This document shows positions 39,871 through 50,824 of a stretch of DNA of 64,000 bases, piece after piece. The DNA is from Streptomyces blattellae (GTDB taxonomy: Bacteria > Actinomycetota > Actinomycetes > Streptomycetales > Streptomycetaceae): the NCBI RefSeq assembly GCF_009709555.1, contig NZ_WJBG01000142.1:1-64000 (forward strand). Reading direction: 5' to 3'. Numbering within the stretch: the stretch's first letter is position 1; each line of letters opens with the position of its first letter. A program made the position numbers and the translations under genes. The notes under the pieces were generated by a model, which worked only from the letters and a program-made list of their open reading frames with translations, searched no databases and was not told the origin of the DNA.

Positions 39871-40934
39871 CAGGACGTACTCCGCGGCTGAGCAGGCTGC
39901 GCCGGGCCGTGCCCGAGGCCCGGGCCGGCCGGCCCGCCGAGGCACGCGGCGGCCGTGCGCGCCGCCGCGGCACGCAGCCCAAGGTCGTCGCCCTCGGCGG
40001 CGGCATGGGCCTGTCCGCCTCGCTCGCCGCACTGCGCCGGATCACCGGCGACCTCACCGCCGTCGTCACGGTGGCCGACGACGGCGGCTCCAGCGGGCGC
40101 CTGCGCGAGGAACTGGGCGTGCTGCCGCCCGGCGACCTGCGCAAGGCGCTGGCCGCACTGTGCGGGGACGACGACTGGGGCCAGACCTGGTCCCGCGTCA
40201 TCCAGCACCGCTTCCAGTCCAAGGGCGACCTGCACGACCACGCGGTCGGCAATCTGCTGATCGTCGCCCTCTGGGAACAGCTCGGCGACCATGTCCAGGC
40301 CCTCGACCTGGTCGGCAGGCTGCTGGGCGCGCACGGCCGTGTGCTGCCCATGTCCGCCGTACCGCTGGAACTCCAGGCCCTGGTCAAGGGCCACGCCCCC
40401 GACCGGCCCGAGGACATCGACACCGTCCGCGGCCAGGCCACCGTCGCACTCACCCCCGGAGAGGTGCAGTCCGTGCACCTCGTACCGCACGACCCGCCCG
40501 CCGTCCCCGAGGCCGTCGAGGCGGTCCTCGACGCGGACTGGGTGGTGCTCGGCCCCGGTTCCTGGTTCTCCTCGGTCATCCCGCATCTGCTCGTGCCCGA
40601 GTTGCTGGACGCCCTCACGCAGACGAAGGCACGCCGGGTACTCTCCCTGAACCTCGCCCCGCAGCCCGGAGAAACCGAGGGCTTCTCCCCGCAGCGTCAT
40701 TTGGAGGTTTTGGGACGACACGCCCCTAAACTCGCCCTGGACGTGGTGCTGGCCGACGAGGCCGCCGTGCCCGACCGCGGTTTACTCACCGAGGCCGCCA
40801 AGCGGCTCGGTGCGGCGGTCGAGCTGGCGCCGGTGGCCCGGAGGGACGGGAGCCCCAGGCATGACCCGGAGCTGCTGGCCGCCGCGTACGACCGTATTTT
40901 TCGGATGCATGGAAGGATCGGCCCATGGCGATGA
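39867..40934 (+). CDS. yvcK: YvcK/CofD-like gluconeogenesis factor
   Basis: A 355-residue Rossmann-fold protein that binds UDP-GlcNAc and is needed for envelope balance during growth on gluconeogenic carbon. The nucleotide loop [20 protein letters not shown], the [20 protein letters not shown] segment and [20 protein letters not shown] are characteristic. The first 45 residues are Arg-rich. ATG 39867 overlaps the rapZ stop (ATGA). The gene ends inside the start of whiA. Confidence 0.94.
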   Translation: MTGRTPRLSRLRRAVPEARAGRPAEARGGRARRRGTQPKVVALGGGMGLSASLAALRRITGDLTAVVTVADDGGSSGRLREELGVLPPGDLRKALAALCGDDDWGQTWSRVIQHRFQSKGDLHDHAVGNLLIVALWEQLGDHVQALDLVGRLLGAHGRVLPMSAVPLELQALVKGHAPDRPEDIDTVRGQATVALTPGEVQSVHLVPHDPPAVPEAVEAVLDADWVVLGPGSWFSSVIPHLLVPELLDALTQTKARRVLSLNLAPQPGETEGFSPQRHLEVLGRHAPKLALDVVLADEAAVPDRGLLTEAAKRLGAAVELAPVARRDGSPRHDPELLAAAYDRIFRMHGRIGPWR

Positions 40935-41908
40935 CGGCAGCGGTGAAGGATGAGATCTCCCGGCTCCCCGTCACCCGGACCTGCTGCAGGAAGGCGGAGG
41001 TCTCCGCCGTTCTGCGGTTCGCCGGCGGCCTCCACCTGGTGAGCGGGCGCATCGTGATCGAGGCGGAGCTGGACACCGCGATGGCGGCCCGCCGGCTCAA
41101 GCGGGACATCCTGGAGATCTTCGGCCACAGCTCCGAGCTGATCGTGATGGCGCCCGGCGGGCTGCGCCGCGGTTCGCGCTACGTCGTGCGGGTCGTCGCC
41201 GGCGGTGACCAGCTGGCCCGGCAGACCGGCCTGGTCGACGGCCGTGGCCGCCCGATCCGCGGCCTGCCCCCGCAGGTGGTCTCGGGGGCCACCTGCGACG
41301 CCGAGGCGGCCTGGCGCGGCGCCTTCCTCGCCCATGGCTCACTGACCGAGCCCGGCCGCTCCTCCTCCCTCGAAGTGACCTGCCCGGGGCCCGAGGCCGC
41401 GCTCGCCCTGGTCGGCGCCGCCCGTCGGCTGTCGATCGCCGCCAAGGCCCGCGAGGTACGCGGCGTCGACCGGGTCGTCGTCCGTGACGGCGACGCCATC
41501 GGCGCCCTGCTGACCCGGCTCGGCGCCCATGAGTCCGTGCTGGCCTGGGAGGAGCGCCGGATGCGCCGCGAGGTCCGCGCCACGGCGAATCGGCTCGCCA
41601 ACTTCGACGACGCCAACCTGCGCCGCTCCGCGCGCGCGGCCGTCGCCGCCGGCGCCCGCGTCCAGCGCGCTCTGGAGATCCTCGGCGACGATGTGCCCGA
41701 GCACCTCGCGGCGGCCGGCCGGCTGCGCATGGAGCACAAGCAGGCATCCCTTGAGGAACTCGGCGCGCTCGCCGACCCTCCGCTGACCAAGGACGCCGTG
41801 GCGGGCCGTATCCGCCGTCTGCTCGCGATGGCGGACAAGCGTGCCCAGGACCTCGGCATCCCGGGCACGGAGTCCAGCCTCACGGAGGAGATGGCCGACG
41901 CGGGCTGA
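40925..41908 (+). CDS. whiA: Sporulation regulator WhiA
   Basis: A 327-residue DNA-binding protein with a degenerate LAGLIDADG homing-endonuclease-like N-terminal domain ([20 protein letters not shown] ... [20 protein letters not shown]) and a C-terminal helix-turn-helix ([20 protein letters not shown]). With WhiB it activates sporulation cell-division genes in Streptomyces. ATG 40925 overlaps the yvcK end by ten bases; ATG 40931 is also possible. It closes the operon, which ends at a very strong hairpin. Confidence 0.97.
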   Translation: MAMTAAVKDEISRLPVTRTCCRKAEVSAVLRFAGGLHLVSGRIVIEAELDTAMAARRLKRDILEIFGHSSELIVMAPGGLRRGSRYVVRVVAGGDQLARQTGLVDGRGRPIRGLPPQVVSGATCDAEAAWRGAFLAHGSLTEPGRSSSLEVTCPGPEAALALVGAARRLSIAAKAREVRGVDRVVVRDGDAIGALLTRLGAHESVLAWEERRMRREVRATANRLANFDDANLRRSARAAVAAGARVQRALEILGDDVPEHLAAAGRLRMEHKQASLEELGALADPPLTKDAVAGRIRRLLAMADKRAQDLGIPGTESSLTEEMADAG

Positions 41909-41920
41909 CCGGACGCGCTC

Positions 41921-41970
41921 GCAACACGCCGGTGCCGACGCCTGACCGGGCGTCGGCACCGGCGTGTTGC
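41921..41970. terminator. Long perfect hairpin after whiA
   Basis: A 22-base arm (41921-41942, beginning GCAACACGCCGG) pairs without mismatch with 41949-41970 across the six-base loop TGACCG. It ends the uvrC-whiA operon. Confidence 0.9.
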
Positions 41971-42058
41971 ACGTCCTTGAGGCGCCCTTGACTCGATCAT
42001 GGATTGTCATGAGCCTGGCACCTGATCGCTGCTGTGGCGACCATTGCTAGGGGGGTTC

Positions 42059-45007
42059 ATGAGACGCAGAGCGAGATCGATCCTCGCTGTCGGCACGCTC
42101 CTGATCGGCGGAGCGAGTATCGCACCCATCGCACAGGCACAGAGCGGTACTCCGTCCTCCGGCGGGGACGAGGTCAAGGTATTCCGCGCCGACGTCACCA
42201 AGGAGCAGGTACCCCTGCTGCTGGCCGCCGGACAGGACGGCCACGAACTCGGCGAGCAGGTGCCCGACAAGGGCACGGCCACCGTCGAGGTCTATCTCAC
42301 CGACCAACAGGCCGACAGGCTTGGGAAGCAGGGCGTCGACCTCACCGAGCACACGCTCTCCGGCAAGGCCGAGGACCGCGTCGAGGCCGCGGCCGAGGGC
42401 GTGTTCCGCCCGTACGGCGGAGACGGGGGACTGCAGCAGGAGATCCTCGCCACCGCGCAGGCCAACCCAAACCTGACCAAGGTCGTCTCCATCGGCAAGA
42501 CGGTCAACGGCCAGGACATCCTGGCGCTGAAGCTCACCAAGAACGCCAAGAAGACGAAGGACGGCGCCAAGCCCTCCGTCCTCTACATGTCCAATCAGCA
42601 CGCTCGCGAATGGATCACGCCGGAGATGACCCGGCGGCTGATGCACCACTACGTGGACAACTACGCCACCGACAAGCGCATCAAGAAGATCGTCGACTCG
42701 ACCGAGCTGTGGTTCGTCCTCTCGGCCAACCCGGACGGCTACGACTACACCTTCGAGAACTCCGACAACCGCCTGTGGCGCAAGAACCTGCGGGACGTCA
42801 ACGGCGACGGAGTCATCAGTACCGGCGACGGCGTCGATCTCAATCGCAACTTCGCCTACAAGTGGGGCTACGACGACGAGGGTTCGTCCCCCGATCCCAC
42901 CAGCCAGACCTACCGCGGCGCGGCCCCCGGCTCCGAGCCCGAGACCCGGGCGCTGGACGCCTTCGAGAAGCGGATCGGATTCGAGTACGGCATCAACTAC
43001 CACTCCGCAGCCGAACTCCTCCTCTACGGCGTCGGCTGGCAGGTCGCCACCCCCACCCCGGACGACGTCGTCTACGAAACCCTCGCCGGCACCCCGGAGA
43101 ACTCCGCGATCCCCGGCTACCACCCGCAGGTCTCCTCGGAGCTGTACGTCACCAACGGCGAGGCCGACGGCCACGCGGCGAACGTCAACGGCATGGCGAT
43201 GTTCACCCCCGAGATGTCGACCTGCGAGACCGCCTCGAACGTGAACCCCGACGACCAGTGGAACCCGGACGACTGCCAGTCGATCTTCACCTTCCCGGAC
43301 GACGAGACGCTGATCCAGCAGGAGTTCGCGAAGAACATCCCCTTCGCGCTCTCCGTCGCCGAGTCCGCCGCGCACCCCGACCAGCCGTCGTCCTCGGTCG
43401 GCCTGAAGGCCGCCGACTTCACGCCGGCGCCGTTCACGACGTCGTACTCCCGCGGCGCCGACCAGGAAATCTCCGTCGTCGCACGGAAGTCGTTGCGCGA
43501 CAAGGAACTCAAGTACCGCGTCAACGGCGGCCGTACATGGGACAACGCGCTGCGGCCCTGGAAGGGCGGTGAGACGTACGGCGGTGAGGACAATATCCAC
43601 TTCGACGAGTACCGGGCCAAGGTCCAGAACGGCGAACCCGGCGACAAGGTCGAGGTCTGGTTCACCGGCGAGACCAGGAGCGGAAAGCCCGTCTCCAGCG
43701 AGCACTTCACCTACACGATCGCCGAACGGCCCAGAGCCGACACGCTGGTGGTCGCCGAAGAGGGCGCGGCCGCCACGCAGGCGAAGACCTACGTCGACGC
43801 GCTGAAGGCCAACGGCCGCAGGGCGACCGTCTGGGACGTCGCCACACAGGGCCCGCCCGACGCGCTCGGCGTGCTGAGCCACTTCGACACGGTCGTCCAC
43901 TACACGGGCGCGGGCGTCCCCGGCAACGCCACCCAGCTCCAGCTGCGCGCCTACCTGAACGAGGGCGGCAAGCTGATCGAGGCGGGCGAGCAGGCCGGCG
44001 GCTCCGTCGACCTCGGCGGCACCCTGTCGAACGACTTCAGTCAGTACTACCTGGGCGCCTACACCCGTACGCCCCTGCCGGACGCCACGTCCTTCGAGGG
44101 CTCGGGTCCGCTTGCGGGCGCCGGCACACCGCTGGGCGGCGCTCCCGGCAACCCGCTGAACGCGGCCGGGTCGTACAGCGTCACCTCCGACACGCTGCCC
44201 GTGGACAGCTACCCGCAGTTCGAGAGCACGGGAGCGGGTGCCTACCCCGGCACCGTCAACCCGTTCGGCCCGTACGAAGGCGCCTCCATGGCGGCCGTCA
44301 CGCACAGCGACTACGCCTGGAACCGCCTCACCCGCACCATCGACCTCACCTCGGTGAGTGCGTCCGAAAAGCCGACTCTCCGCACCAGGCTGCTGTGGGA
44401 CACCGAGGAGGCCTATGACCACGTCCTCCTGGAGGCGCGCACATCCGGTGCCGACGACTGGACCACGCTGCCGGAGGCAGGGGGCGCGACCAGTACCGCG
44501 GTGCCCGCCGAGTGCGGCGCCGGGTACTTCATCCAGGCGCATCCCGCCCTCAAGAGGTATCTGACCCTCGCCGGAGGGGCCTGCACGCCCACCGGCACGT
44601 CCGGTTCCTGGAACAGCCTCACCGGGGCGTCGGACGGCTGGCAGGAGGTCTCGTTCGACCTCTCCGCGTACGCCGGCAAGACGGTCGAGGTCTCCCTCAG
44701 CTACGTGTCCGACTCCAGCGTCGGTGGCCGCGGCGTCCTCGCCGACAACGCGTCCGTCGTGGTCGGCGGCGACGCGGCCCAGACCGAGGGCTTCGAGACG
44801 TCGCTCGGTGCCTGGAGCACCCCCGGACCGCCCGCGGGCAGTCCCGCGGTGGTCAAGGACTGGGGACGCACGGGCGAGTTGTTCAAGACGTACGGGGCTG
44901 TCGCCACGGACGACACCGTGCTGCTGGGCTTCGGCCTGGAGCACGTCGCCGCGCCCATCGGCCGTACGATCCTGATCGGCAAGGCGTTGGAGGCGATCGA
45001 GGGGTGA
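42059..45007 (+). CDS. Secreted M14-family zinc carboxypeptidase with C-terminal accessory domains
   Basis: A 982-residue exported enzyme that removes C-terminal residues from peptides. A Sec signal (cleavage near AQA, residue 27) and a propeptide-like segment precede the catalytic domain: zinc ligands His and Glu in SNQHAREWITPEM, NPDGYDYT, the GVDLNRNFAYKWG arginine, the third zinc ligand in INYHSAAELLLYG and catalytic Glu in MFTPEMSTC. The C-terminal half contains a glutamine-amidotransferase-like region (VVHYTGAGVPGNATQLQLRA) and beta-sandwich segments ending in LSYVSDSSVGGRGVLADN, an immune-inhibitor-A-like MAM fold. ATG 42059 precedes the signal; the gene has its own terminator. Confidence 0.9.
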   Translation: MRRRARSILAVGTLLIGGASIAPIAQAQSGTPSSGGDEVKVFRADVTKEQVPLLLAAGQDGHELGEQVPDKGTATVEVYLTDQQADRLGKQGVDLTEHTLSGKAEDRVEAAAEGVFRPYGGDGGLQQEILATAQANPNLTKVVSIGKTVNGQDILALKLTKNAKKTKDGAKPSVLYMSNQHAREWITPEMTRRLMHHYVDNYATDKRIKKIVDSTELWFVLSANPDGYDYTFENSDNRLWRKNLRDVNGDGVISTGDGVDLNRNFAYKWGYDDEGSSPDPTSQTYRGAAPGSEPETRALDAFEKRIGFEYGINYHSAAELLLYGVGWQVATPTPDDVVYETLAGTPENSAIPGYHPQVSSELYVTNGEADGHAANVNGMAMFTPEMSTCETASNVNPDDQWNPDDCQSIFTFPDDETLIQQEFAKNIPFALSVAESAAHPDQPSSSVGLKAADFTPAPFTTSYSRGADQEISVVARKSLRDKELKYRVNGGRTWDNALRPWKGGETYGGEDNIHFDEYRAKVQNGEPGDKVEVWFTGETRSGKPVSSEHFTYTIAERPRADTLVVAEEGAAATQAKTYVDALKANGRRATVWDVATQGPPDALGVLSHFDTVVHYTGAGVPGNATQLQLRAYLNEGGKLIEAGEQAGGSVDLGGTLSNDFSQYYLGAYTRTPLPDATSFEGSGPLAGAGTPLGGAPGNPLNAAGSYSVTSDTLPVDSYPQFESTGAGAYPGTVNPFGPYEGASMAAVTHSDYAWNRLTRTIDLTSVSASEKPTLRTRLLWDTEEAYDHVLLEARTSGADDWTTLPEAGGATSTAVPAECGAGYFIQAHPALKRYLTLAGGACTPTGTSGSWNSLTGASDGWQEVSFDLSAYAGKTVEVSLSYVSDSSVGGRGVLADNASVVVGGDAAQTEGFETSLGAWSTPGPPAGSPAVVKDWGRTGELFKTYGAVATDDTVLLGFGLEHVAAPIGRTILIGKALEAIEG

Positions 45008-45081
45008 ATCTGCCGGTCAATGTTGACCGGCACCTCGTAGCGAAATCGAGTGATCTGTGAGGGATCACGCCGCTCTGCCGA

Positions 45082-45117
45082 GGCGGTCCGTACCCCTACT
45101 GGCGGGTACGGGCCGCC
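45082..45117. terminator. Hairpin after the carboxypeptidase gene
   Basis: GGCGGTCCGTACCC (45082-45095) pairs with GGGTACGGGCCGCC (45104-45117), one G-U pair, eight-base loop. A smaller hairpin, TGCCGGTCA/TGACCGGCA at 45011-45032, lies just after the stop. Confidence 0.7.
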
Positions 45118-45176
45118 CTGCCGTGTATGGGGCATCTCGATGTCACCACCGAGGCCGCAGGGAGGTAGGGTCGTAG

Positions 45177-46250
<1,074 letters not shown>

Positions 46251-46281
46251 TCCACAGAGCAGGCAACTCGATGTGAGAGCA

Positions 46282-46324
46282 GGGCTCGGCCAGCGCACTG
46301 ACGCGCTGTCCGAGCCCCCTTTTT
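46282..46324 (+). terminator. Intrinsic terminator after gap
   Basis: GGGCTCGG (46282-46289) pairs with CCGAGCCC (46310-46317), extended by CAGCGC/GCGCTG around a six-base loop, and TTTTT follows at 46320-46324. Confidence 0.92.
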
Positions 46325-46437
46325 GCGGCTGAACCGCCGCCGCTCTCGCGGACCTGGCTGCTCGCCATCGTGGTTCCTCAATCAATGGCTGATGTGTTCG
46401 CGGGAGAATTCATCAGAGCCCACTCAGGAGTCCCCTC

Positions 46438-47649
46438 ATGAAGACGATCGACGAACTTCTCGCCGAAGGCGTGGCCGGCCGACGGGTCTTCGTCCGCGCC
46501 GACCTCAACGTTCCGCTGGCCGACGGTGTCATCACCGACGACGGCCGCATCCGCGCCGTCCTGCCGACCGTGAAGGCGCTGGCCGAGGCGGGCGCGCGCG
46601 TGATCGTGGCCTCGCACCTGGGCCGCCCCAAGGGCGCCCCGGACCCGGCTTTCTCCCTGGCGCCGGCCGCCGCGCGCATCGGCGAACTCCTCGGCGCCGA
46701 CGTCCTGTTCGCCACCGACACCGTCGGCGAGTCCGCCACGACCACCGTCGCCGGCCTGACCGACGGCCAGGTCGCCGTCATCGAGAACCTGCGCTTCAAC
46801 GCCGGCGAGACCTCCAAGGACGACGCCGAGCGCGGCGAGTTCGCCGACCGGCTGGCCGCCTTCGCGGACGTCTACGTCGGCGACGGCTTCGGCGCGGTCC
46901 ACCGTAAGCACGCCTCCGTGTACGACCTCCCGTCCCGGCTGCCGCACTACGCCGGCTACCTCATCGCCACCGAGGTCGGCGTCCTGAAGAAGCTCACCGA
47001 GGACGTCCAGCGGCCCTACGTCGTCGCGCTCGGCGGCGCCAAGGTCTCCGACAAGCTCGCCGTCATCGACCAGTTGCTCGCCAAGGCGGACCGGCTGCTC
47101 ATCGGCGGCGGCATGGCGTACACCTTCCTCAAGGCCAAGGGATACGAGGTCGGCGCATCCCTCCTCCAGGAGGACCAGATCCCGGCCGTCACCGAGTACA
47201 TCGAGCGTGCGGAGAAGAGCGGTGTCGAGCTGGTCCTCCCCGTCGACCTGCTGACCGCCACAGACTTCCCGGACCTGAAGAGCAAGGCACCCGCGAACCC
47301 CGCCACCGTCGCCGCGGACGCGATGCCCGACGACCAGATGGGCCTGGACATCGGTCCGGAGTCCCGCAAGCTGTACGCCTCGAAGCTCGCCGACGCCGCC
47401 ACCGTCTTCTGGAACGGCCCCATGGGCGTCTTCGAGCACCCCGACTACGCCGAGGGCACCAAGGCGGTCGCCCAGGCACTCCTCGACTCCCCGGGCTTCA
47501 CGGTGGTCGGCGGTGGCGACTCCGCCGCCGCCGTCCGCATCCTGGGCTTCGACGAGACCGAATTCGGCCACATTTCGACCGGTGGCGGCGCCTCCCTCGA
47601 ATACCTTGAGGGCAAGACGCTCCCCGGCCTCGCCGCACTGGAGGACTGA
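46438..47649 (+). CDS. pgk: Phosphoglycerate kinase
   Basis: A 403-residue two-domain enzyme making ATP from 1,3-bisphosphoglycerate. RVFVRADLNVPLADG and ASHLGRPKGAPDP lie in the substrate domain; NLRFNAGETSKDDAERGEFA and the nucleotide loop GGAKVSDKLAVIDQLL, VFWNGPMGVFEH and VVGGGDSAAAV follow. ATG 46438 has AGGAG upstream. tpiA follows after six bases, so the two form one unit. Confidence 0.98.
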   Translation: MKTIDELLAEGVAGRRVFVRADLNVPLADGVITDDGRIRAVLPTVKALAEAGARVIVASHLGRPKGAPDPAFSLAPAAARIGELLGADVLFATDTVGESATTTVAGLTDGQVAVIENLRFNAGETSKDDAERGEFADRLAAFADVYVGDGFGAVHRKHASVYDLPSRLPHYAGYLIATEVGVLKKLTEDVQRPYVVALGGAKVSDKLAVIDQLLAKADRLLIGGGMAYTFLKAKGYEVGASLLQEDQIPAVTEYIERAEKSGVELVLPVDLLTATDFPDLKSKAPANPATVAADAMPDDQMGLDIGPESRKLYASKLADAATVFWNGPMGVFEHPDYAEGTKAVAQALLDSPGFTVVGGGDSAAAVRILGFDETEFGHISTGGGASLEYLEGKTLPGLAALED

Positions 47650-47655
47650 CCCTTT

Positions 47656-48432
47656 ATGAGCACGCGCACGCCGATCATGGCGGGCAACTGGAAGATGAAC
47701 CTCAACCACCTTGAGGCCATCGCACACGTCCAGAAACTCGCCTTCGCCCTGGCCGACAAGGACTACGAGGCCGTCGAGGTCGCCGTCCTGCCGCCCTTCA
47801 CCGACCTGCGCTCCGTGCAGACCCTGGTCGACGGCGACAAGCTCAAGATCAAGTACGGTGCCCAGGACATCTCGGCGCACGACTCGGGCGCCTACACCGG
47901 CGAGATCTCCGGGCCGATGCTGGCCAAGCTGAAGTGCACCTACGTGGCGATCGGCCACTCCGAGCGCCGCCAGTACCACGCCGAGACCGACGAGATCGTC
48001 AACGCCAAGGTCAAGGCCGCCTACAAGCACGGGCTGACGCCGATCATGTGCGTCGGCGAGGAGCTGGAGGTCCGCGAGGCGGGCAACCACGTCTCCCACA
48101 CCCTCGCCCAGGTCGAGGGCGGCCTCAAGGACGTCCCTGCCGAGCAGGCCGAGTCCATCGTGATCGCCTACGAGCCCGTCTGGGCCATCGGCACCGGCAA
48201 GGTGTGCGGCGCCGAGGACGCTCAGGAGGTCTGCGCCGCCATCCGCGGCAAGCTCGCCGAGCTGTACACCCAGGACCTCGCCGACCAGGTCCGCATCCAG
48301 TACGGCGGCTCCGTCAAGGCGGGCAACGTGGCCGAGATCATGGCCCAGGCCGACGTCGACGGTGCGCTCGTGGGCGGTGCGTCGCTCGATGCCGACGAGT
48401 TCGTCAAGATCGTGCGCTTCCGCGACCAGTGA
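47656..48432 (+). CDS. tpiA: Triosephosphate isomerase
   Basis: A 258-residue TIM-barrel enzyme interconverting dihydroxyacetone phosphate and glyceraldehyde 3-phosphate. [11 protein letters not shown] carries the catalytic lysine, [16 protein letters not shown] the histidine, and [13 protein letters not shown] the catalytic glutamate and loop 6; [10 protein letters not shown] binds phosphate. It follows pgk by six bases without a strong own ribosome site, so translational coupling is likely. A perfect hairpin follows 34 bases after the stop. Confidence 0.98.
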   Translation: MSTRTPIMAGNWKMNLNHLEAIAHVQKLAFALADKDYEAVEVAVLPPFTDLRSVQTLVDGDKLKIKYGAQDISAHDSGAYTGEISGPMLAKLKCTYVAIGHSERRQYHAETDEIVNAKVKAAYKHGLTPIMCVGEELEVREAGNHVSHTLAQVEGGLKDVPAEQAESIVIAYEPVWAIGTGKVCGAEDAQEVCAAIRGKLAELYTQDLADQVRIQYGGSVKAGNVAEIMAQADVDGALVGGASLDADEFVKIVRFRDQ

Positions 48433-48466
48433 GTATGCGGTAGCGGCGATACGTCGTACCCTTGCG

Positions 48467-48492
48467 GGGGCACAGCCCGGTGGCTGTGCCCC
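48467..48492 (+). terminator. Hairpin between tpiA and secG
   Basis: GGGGCACAGCC (48467-48477) pairs perfectly with GGCTGTGCCCC (48482-48492) across the loop CGGT. No T-run follows, so it may attenuate rather than fully stop transcription into secG. Confidence 0.7.
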
Positions 48493-48528
48493 TGTCGTCC
48501 ATCCAGATCCGAGGAAGTTGGTCCAGCC

Positions 48529-48765
48529 GTGGTTATGGGGTTCTCGATCGCCCTGATCGTCTTCAGCGGGCTGCTGATGCTGCTGGTGCTGATGCACAAG
48601 GGCAAGGGCGGCGGCCTTTCCGACATGTTCGGTGGCGGCATGCAGTCCTCCGTCGGCGGCTCCTCGGTCGCCGAGCGCAACCTCGACCGCATCACCCTGG
48701 TCGTCGGTCTGCTGTGGTTCGCGTGCATCGTCGTGCTCGGCCTCCTGATGAAGGTGGACGCCTGA
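48529..48765 (+). CDS. secG: Preprotein translocase subunit SecG
   Basis: A 78-residue membrane subunit of the SecYEG channel. Two membrane helices (about 4-22 and 54-75) flank the conserved cytoplasmic loop HKGKGGGLSDMFGGGMQSS. GTG 48529 lies after GAGGAAG. Its place after tpiA is the standard actinobacterial order. Confidence 0.93.
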   Translation: MVMGFSIALIVFSGLLMLLVLMHKGKGGGLSDMFGGGMQSSVGGSSVAERNLDRITLVVGLLWFACIVVLGLLMKVDA

Positions 48766-48869
48766 TCGGCACGCACAATCCGTACGTAAGGCCCCATGTT
48801 CGGTACGCGCAGCTGAGCGCGGCCTATCATGGGGCTTGCGTCTAGGTGTGCGGGCTGTAACTCCAATCA

Positions 48870-48898
48870 CTGGACGCGCGTTGGGCCTTACGTAGACT
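48870..48898 (+). promoter_or_regulatory. Possible promoter of the RbpA-paralogue gene
   Basis: CTGGAC (48870-48875), 17 bases, TAGACT (48893-48898). The spacing suits the main sigma factor. A long-loop hairpin (arms near 48788-48798 and 48828-48837) upstream may end secG transcription. Confidence 0.4.
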
Positions 48899-48964
48899 GA
48901 GGCGCTCGCAGCGAAGCGAAACGCCGACTCGCTTCGCGGCACCATCACGCAGGGAGTTACGACC

Positions 48965-49300
48965 GTGGCAAGTGGCAACGCGATCCGAGGAAGCCGGGTC
49001 GGGGCGGGGCCGATGGGCGAGGCCGAGCGGGGCGAGTCCGCGCCCCGGCTGCGCATCTCCTTCTGGTGCTCCAACGGGCATGAGACGCAGCCCAGCTTCG
49101 CCAGCGACGCGCAGGTCCCCGAAACCTGGGACTGCCCGCGCTGCGGCTTCCCCGCAGGACAGGACCGGGACAACCCGCCGGACCCGCCGCGCACCGAGCC
49201 GTACAAGACGCACCTCGCGTATGTACGGGAGCGGCGCAGCGACGCGGACGGCGAGGCGATCCTCGCCGAGGCACTCGCCAAACTGCGGGGCGAGATCTAG
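48965..49300 (+). CDS. RNA polymerase-binding protein, RbpA family (paralogue)
   Basis: A 111-residue actinobacterial transcription factor of the RbpA type. RbpA proteins bind RNA polymerase and the principal sigma factor and help promoter opening. The central zinc-ribbon-like domain is clear (WCSNGHETQPSF and WDCPRCGFP), with a basic N-terminal arm (NAIRGSRVGAGPMGE) and a C-terminal helix like RbpA's sigma-interacting part (YKTHLAYVRERRSDADGEAI). It differs from classical RbpA (for example the second Cys pair and arm) and looks like the second copy known in streptomycetes. GTG 48965. Confidence 0.82.
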   Translation: MASGNAIRGSRVGAGPMGEAERGESAPRLRISFWCSNGHETQPSFASDAQVPETWDCPRCGFPAGQDRDNPPDPPRTEPYKTHLAYVRERRSDADGEAILAEALAKLRGEI

Positions 49301-49428
49301 GGCCTGGTCTGCCCGGCAGATGGCGGGCCAAGCCCCGCTGGACGCCTAGGAGTCGAGAACCGGCCGGGTACCGAGAGGTGCCTGGCCGGAGCTGTTTGCG
49401 GGCCGCTGGGCCGCCGGGCCCCGGCCGA

Positions 49429-49451
49429 TTGTCAGTGGTGCCCTCTACGGT
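49429..49451 (+). promoter_or_regulatory. RecA-NDp/PafBC-type promoter of an MFS transporter
   Basis: TTGTCAGTG (49429-49437), eight bases, TACGGT (49446-49451). Same layout as the uvrA, uvrB and ogt promoters. The GTG start at 49483 leaves a leader of about 25 bases with a GAGGGGG ribosome site. Confidence 0.83.
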
Positions 49452-49482
49452 TTGTGCATCGGGCGAATCGTGAGGGGGATAC

Positions 49483-50751
49483 GTGGCGGCGGTCGAGACG
49501 GGGGACGGGTGCGCGCCGGCGTGGCGCGGCGGGTTCGGGCGGCTGTGGAGCGCCGCCGTGCTCTCCAGCTTCGGTGATGCGCTGCGTACGGCCGCGCTGC
49601 CGCTGCTCGCCGCGACGCTGACCGGCCGGCCGCTGCTGATCGCCGCGGTGACCGCCTGCGGCTATCTGCCGTGGATCGTCTTCGGACTGCTGGGCGGCGC
49701 CGTCGCCGACCGGGTGGACCAGCGGCGCGCGATGTGGATGGTCGATGCGGTACGAGGCCTGCTGGTCGCCTCCTTCGCGGCGGCCGTGGCTCTCGGACAC
49801 GCCTCGGTCGCCCTGCTGATCGCGCTGGCCTTCGCCCTGACCACCCTCCAGACCCTCTTCGACAACGCGTCGACGGCCCTGCTGCCCGCCCTGGTGGACC
49901 ACAAGGCGCTCGGCAGCGCGAATGCGCGCCTGATGACCGGGCAGCGTCTCGCGGGCGGTCTGCTGGGCGCACCGGTCGTGCCCCTGCTGATCGCGGCCGG
50001 AGCGGCGGTGCCCTTCGCGGCCGACGCGGTCACGTATCTGGTGGCGGCCGCACTGGTCGCCTCCCTGCGGACAGCCCCGCCCGAGCGCAAGCCCAGACCG
50101 GCGGGCAGCACCCTGCGGCGCGAGATCGCGGAGGGGCTGCGCACGCTGTGGCGGGACCAGACCCTGCGTGGCCTGTGCGCCGCCACCGCCCTGTGCAACA
50201 TCGGCATGGGTGCCCTCATCGCCACCATGGTGCTCCTGGTCACAGGCTGGCTGGACGCGGGCACCTCCGGTTACGCGGTGGCGATGACGGCGTACACGGT
50301 CGGCAGCCTGGCCGGCGGAGTGGCCGGAAGACCGCTGATCGCCCGGGTGGGCCGGGTCCGCGGGGTGCTGCTCGCCGGGACCGTGCAGATCGGCGCGCTC
50401 GTCGTGATGGGTTCGGTGCGAAACCTCGTCGCGCTGGCCGCCGCCCTGGCCGTGCTCGGGTTCATGGGCATGGTGTGGAACGTCAACACCACGACCCTGA
50501 TGCAGCAGCGCAGCCCCGCCGAACTGCTGGGCCGGGTCAGCGCCGCCTTCCGCACGGTCGGGGTCGCCGGGGCACCGCTGGGCGCCCTGCTGGGCGGAGC
50601 CGTCGCCACCGCGTGGGGACTGAACACCCCGGCGCTGCTCGCGGCAGCCTTCTTCGCCCTGTCCGTCACCGCGCTGATACCCGCGCTCAAGGCGAACGTA
50701 CTTGTCGTTGCACGGCAGGACGGCACCACGACAGCTCACGTCACGCGCTGA
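49483..50751 (+). CDS. Major facilitator superfamily transporter (drug-exporter-like)
   Basis: A 422-residue, 12-helix transporter. FGRLWSAAVLSSFGDALRTA at the start and GGAVADRVDQRRAMWMVDAV after helix 2 are typical of the enterobactin/macrolide-exporter-like group, with LMQQRSPAELLGRVSAAFRT in the second half. The substrate is unknown. GTG 49483 follows GAGGGGG. The promoter is of the DNA-damage type, which would make it a damage-induced efflux pump. Confidence 0.86.
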   Translation: MAAVETGDGCAPAWRGGFGRLWSAAVLSSFGDALRTAALPLLAATLTGRPLLIAAVTACGYLPWIVFGLLGGAVADRVDQRRAMWMVDAVRGLLVASFAAAVALGHASVALLIALAFALTTLQTLFDNASTALLPALVDHKALGSANARLMTGQRLAGGLLGAPVVPLLIAAGAAVPFAADAVTYLVAAALVASLRTAPPERKPRPAGSTLRREIAEGLRTLWRDQTLRGLCAATALCNIGMGALIATMVLLVTGWLDAGTSGYAVAMTAYTVGSLAGGVAGRPLIARVGRVRGVLLAGTVQIGALVVMGSVRNLVALAAALAVLGFMGMVWNVNTTTLMQQRSPAELLGRVSAAFRTVGVAGAPLGALLGGAVATAWGLNTPALLAAAFFALSVTALIPALKANVLVVARQDGTTTAHVTR

Positions 50752-50824
50752 TCAACTAGGTTGGGACCGGCAGCGGGGCAAGGTACGCAGGCAGGACAGG
50801 TAGGAAAGAAGGCTGAAGTCCGAG

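Noticed and set aside
42047..44944. 965-residue minus-strand open frame across the carboxypeptidase gene
   Set aside because: Antisense shadow; the plus strand holds all M14 catalytic residues in order.
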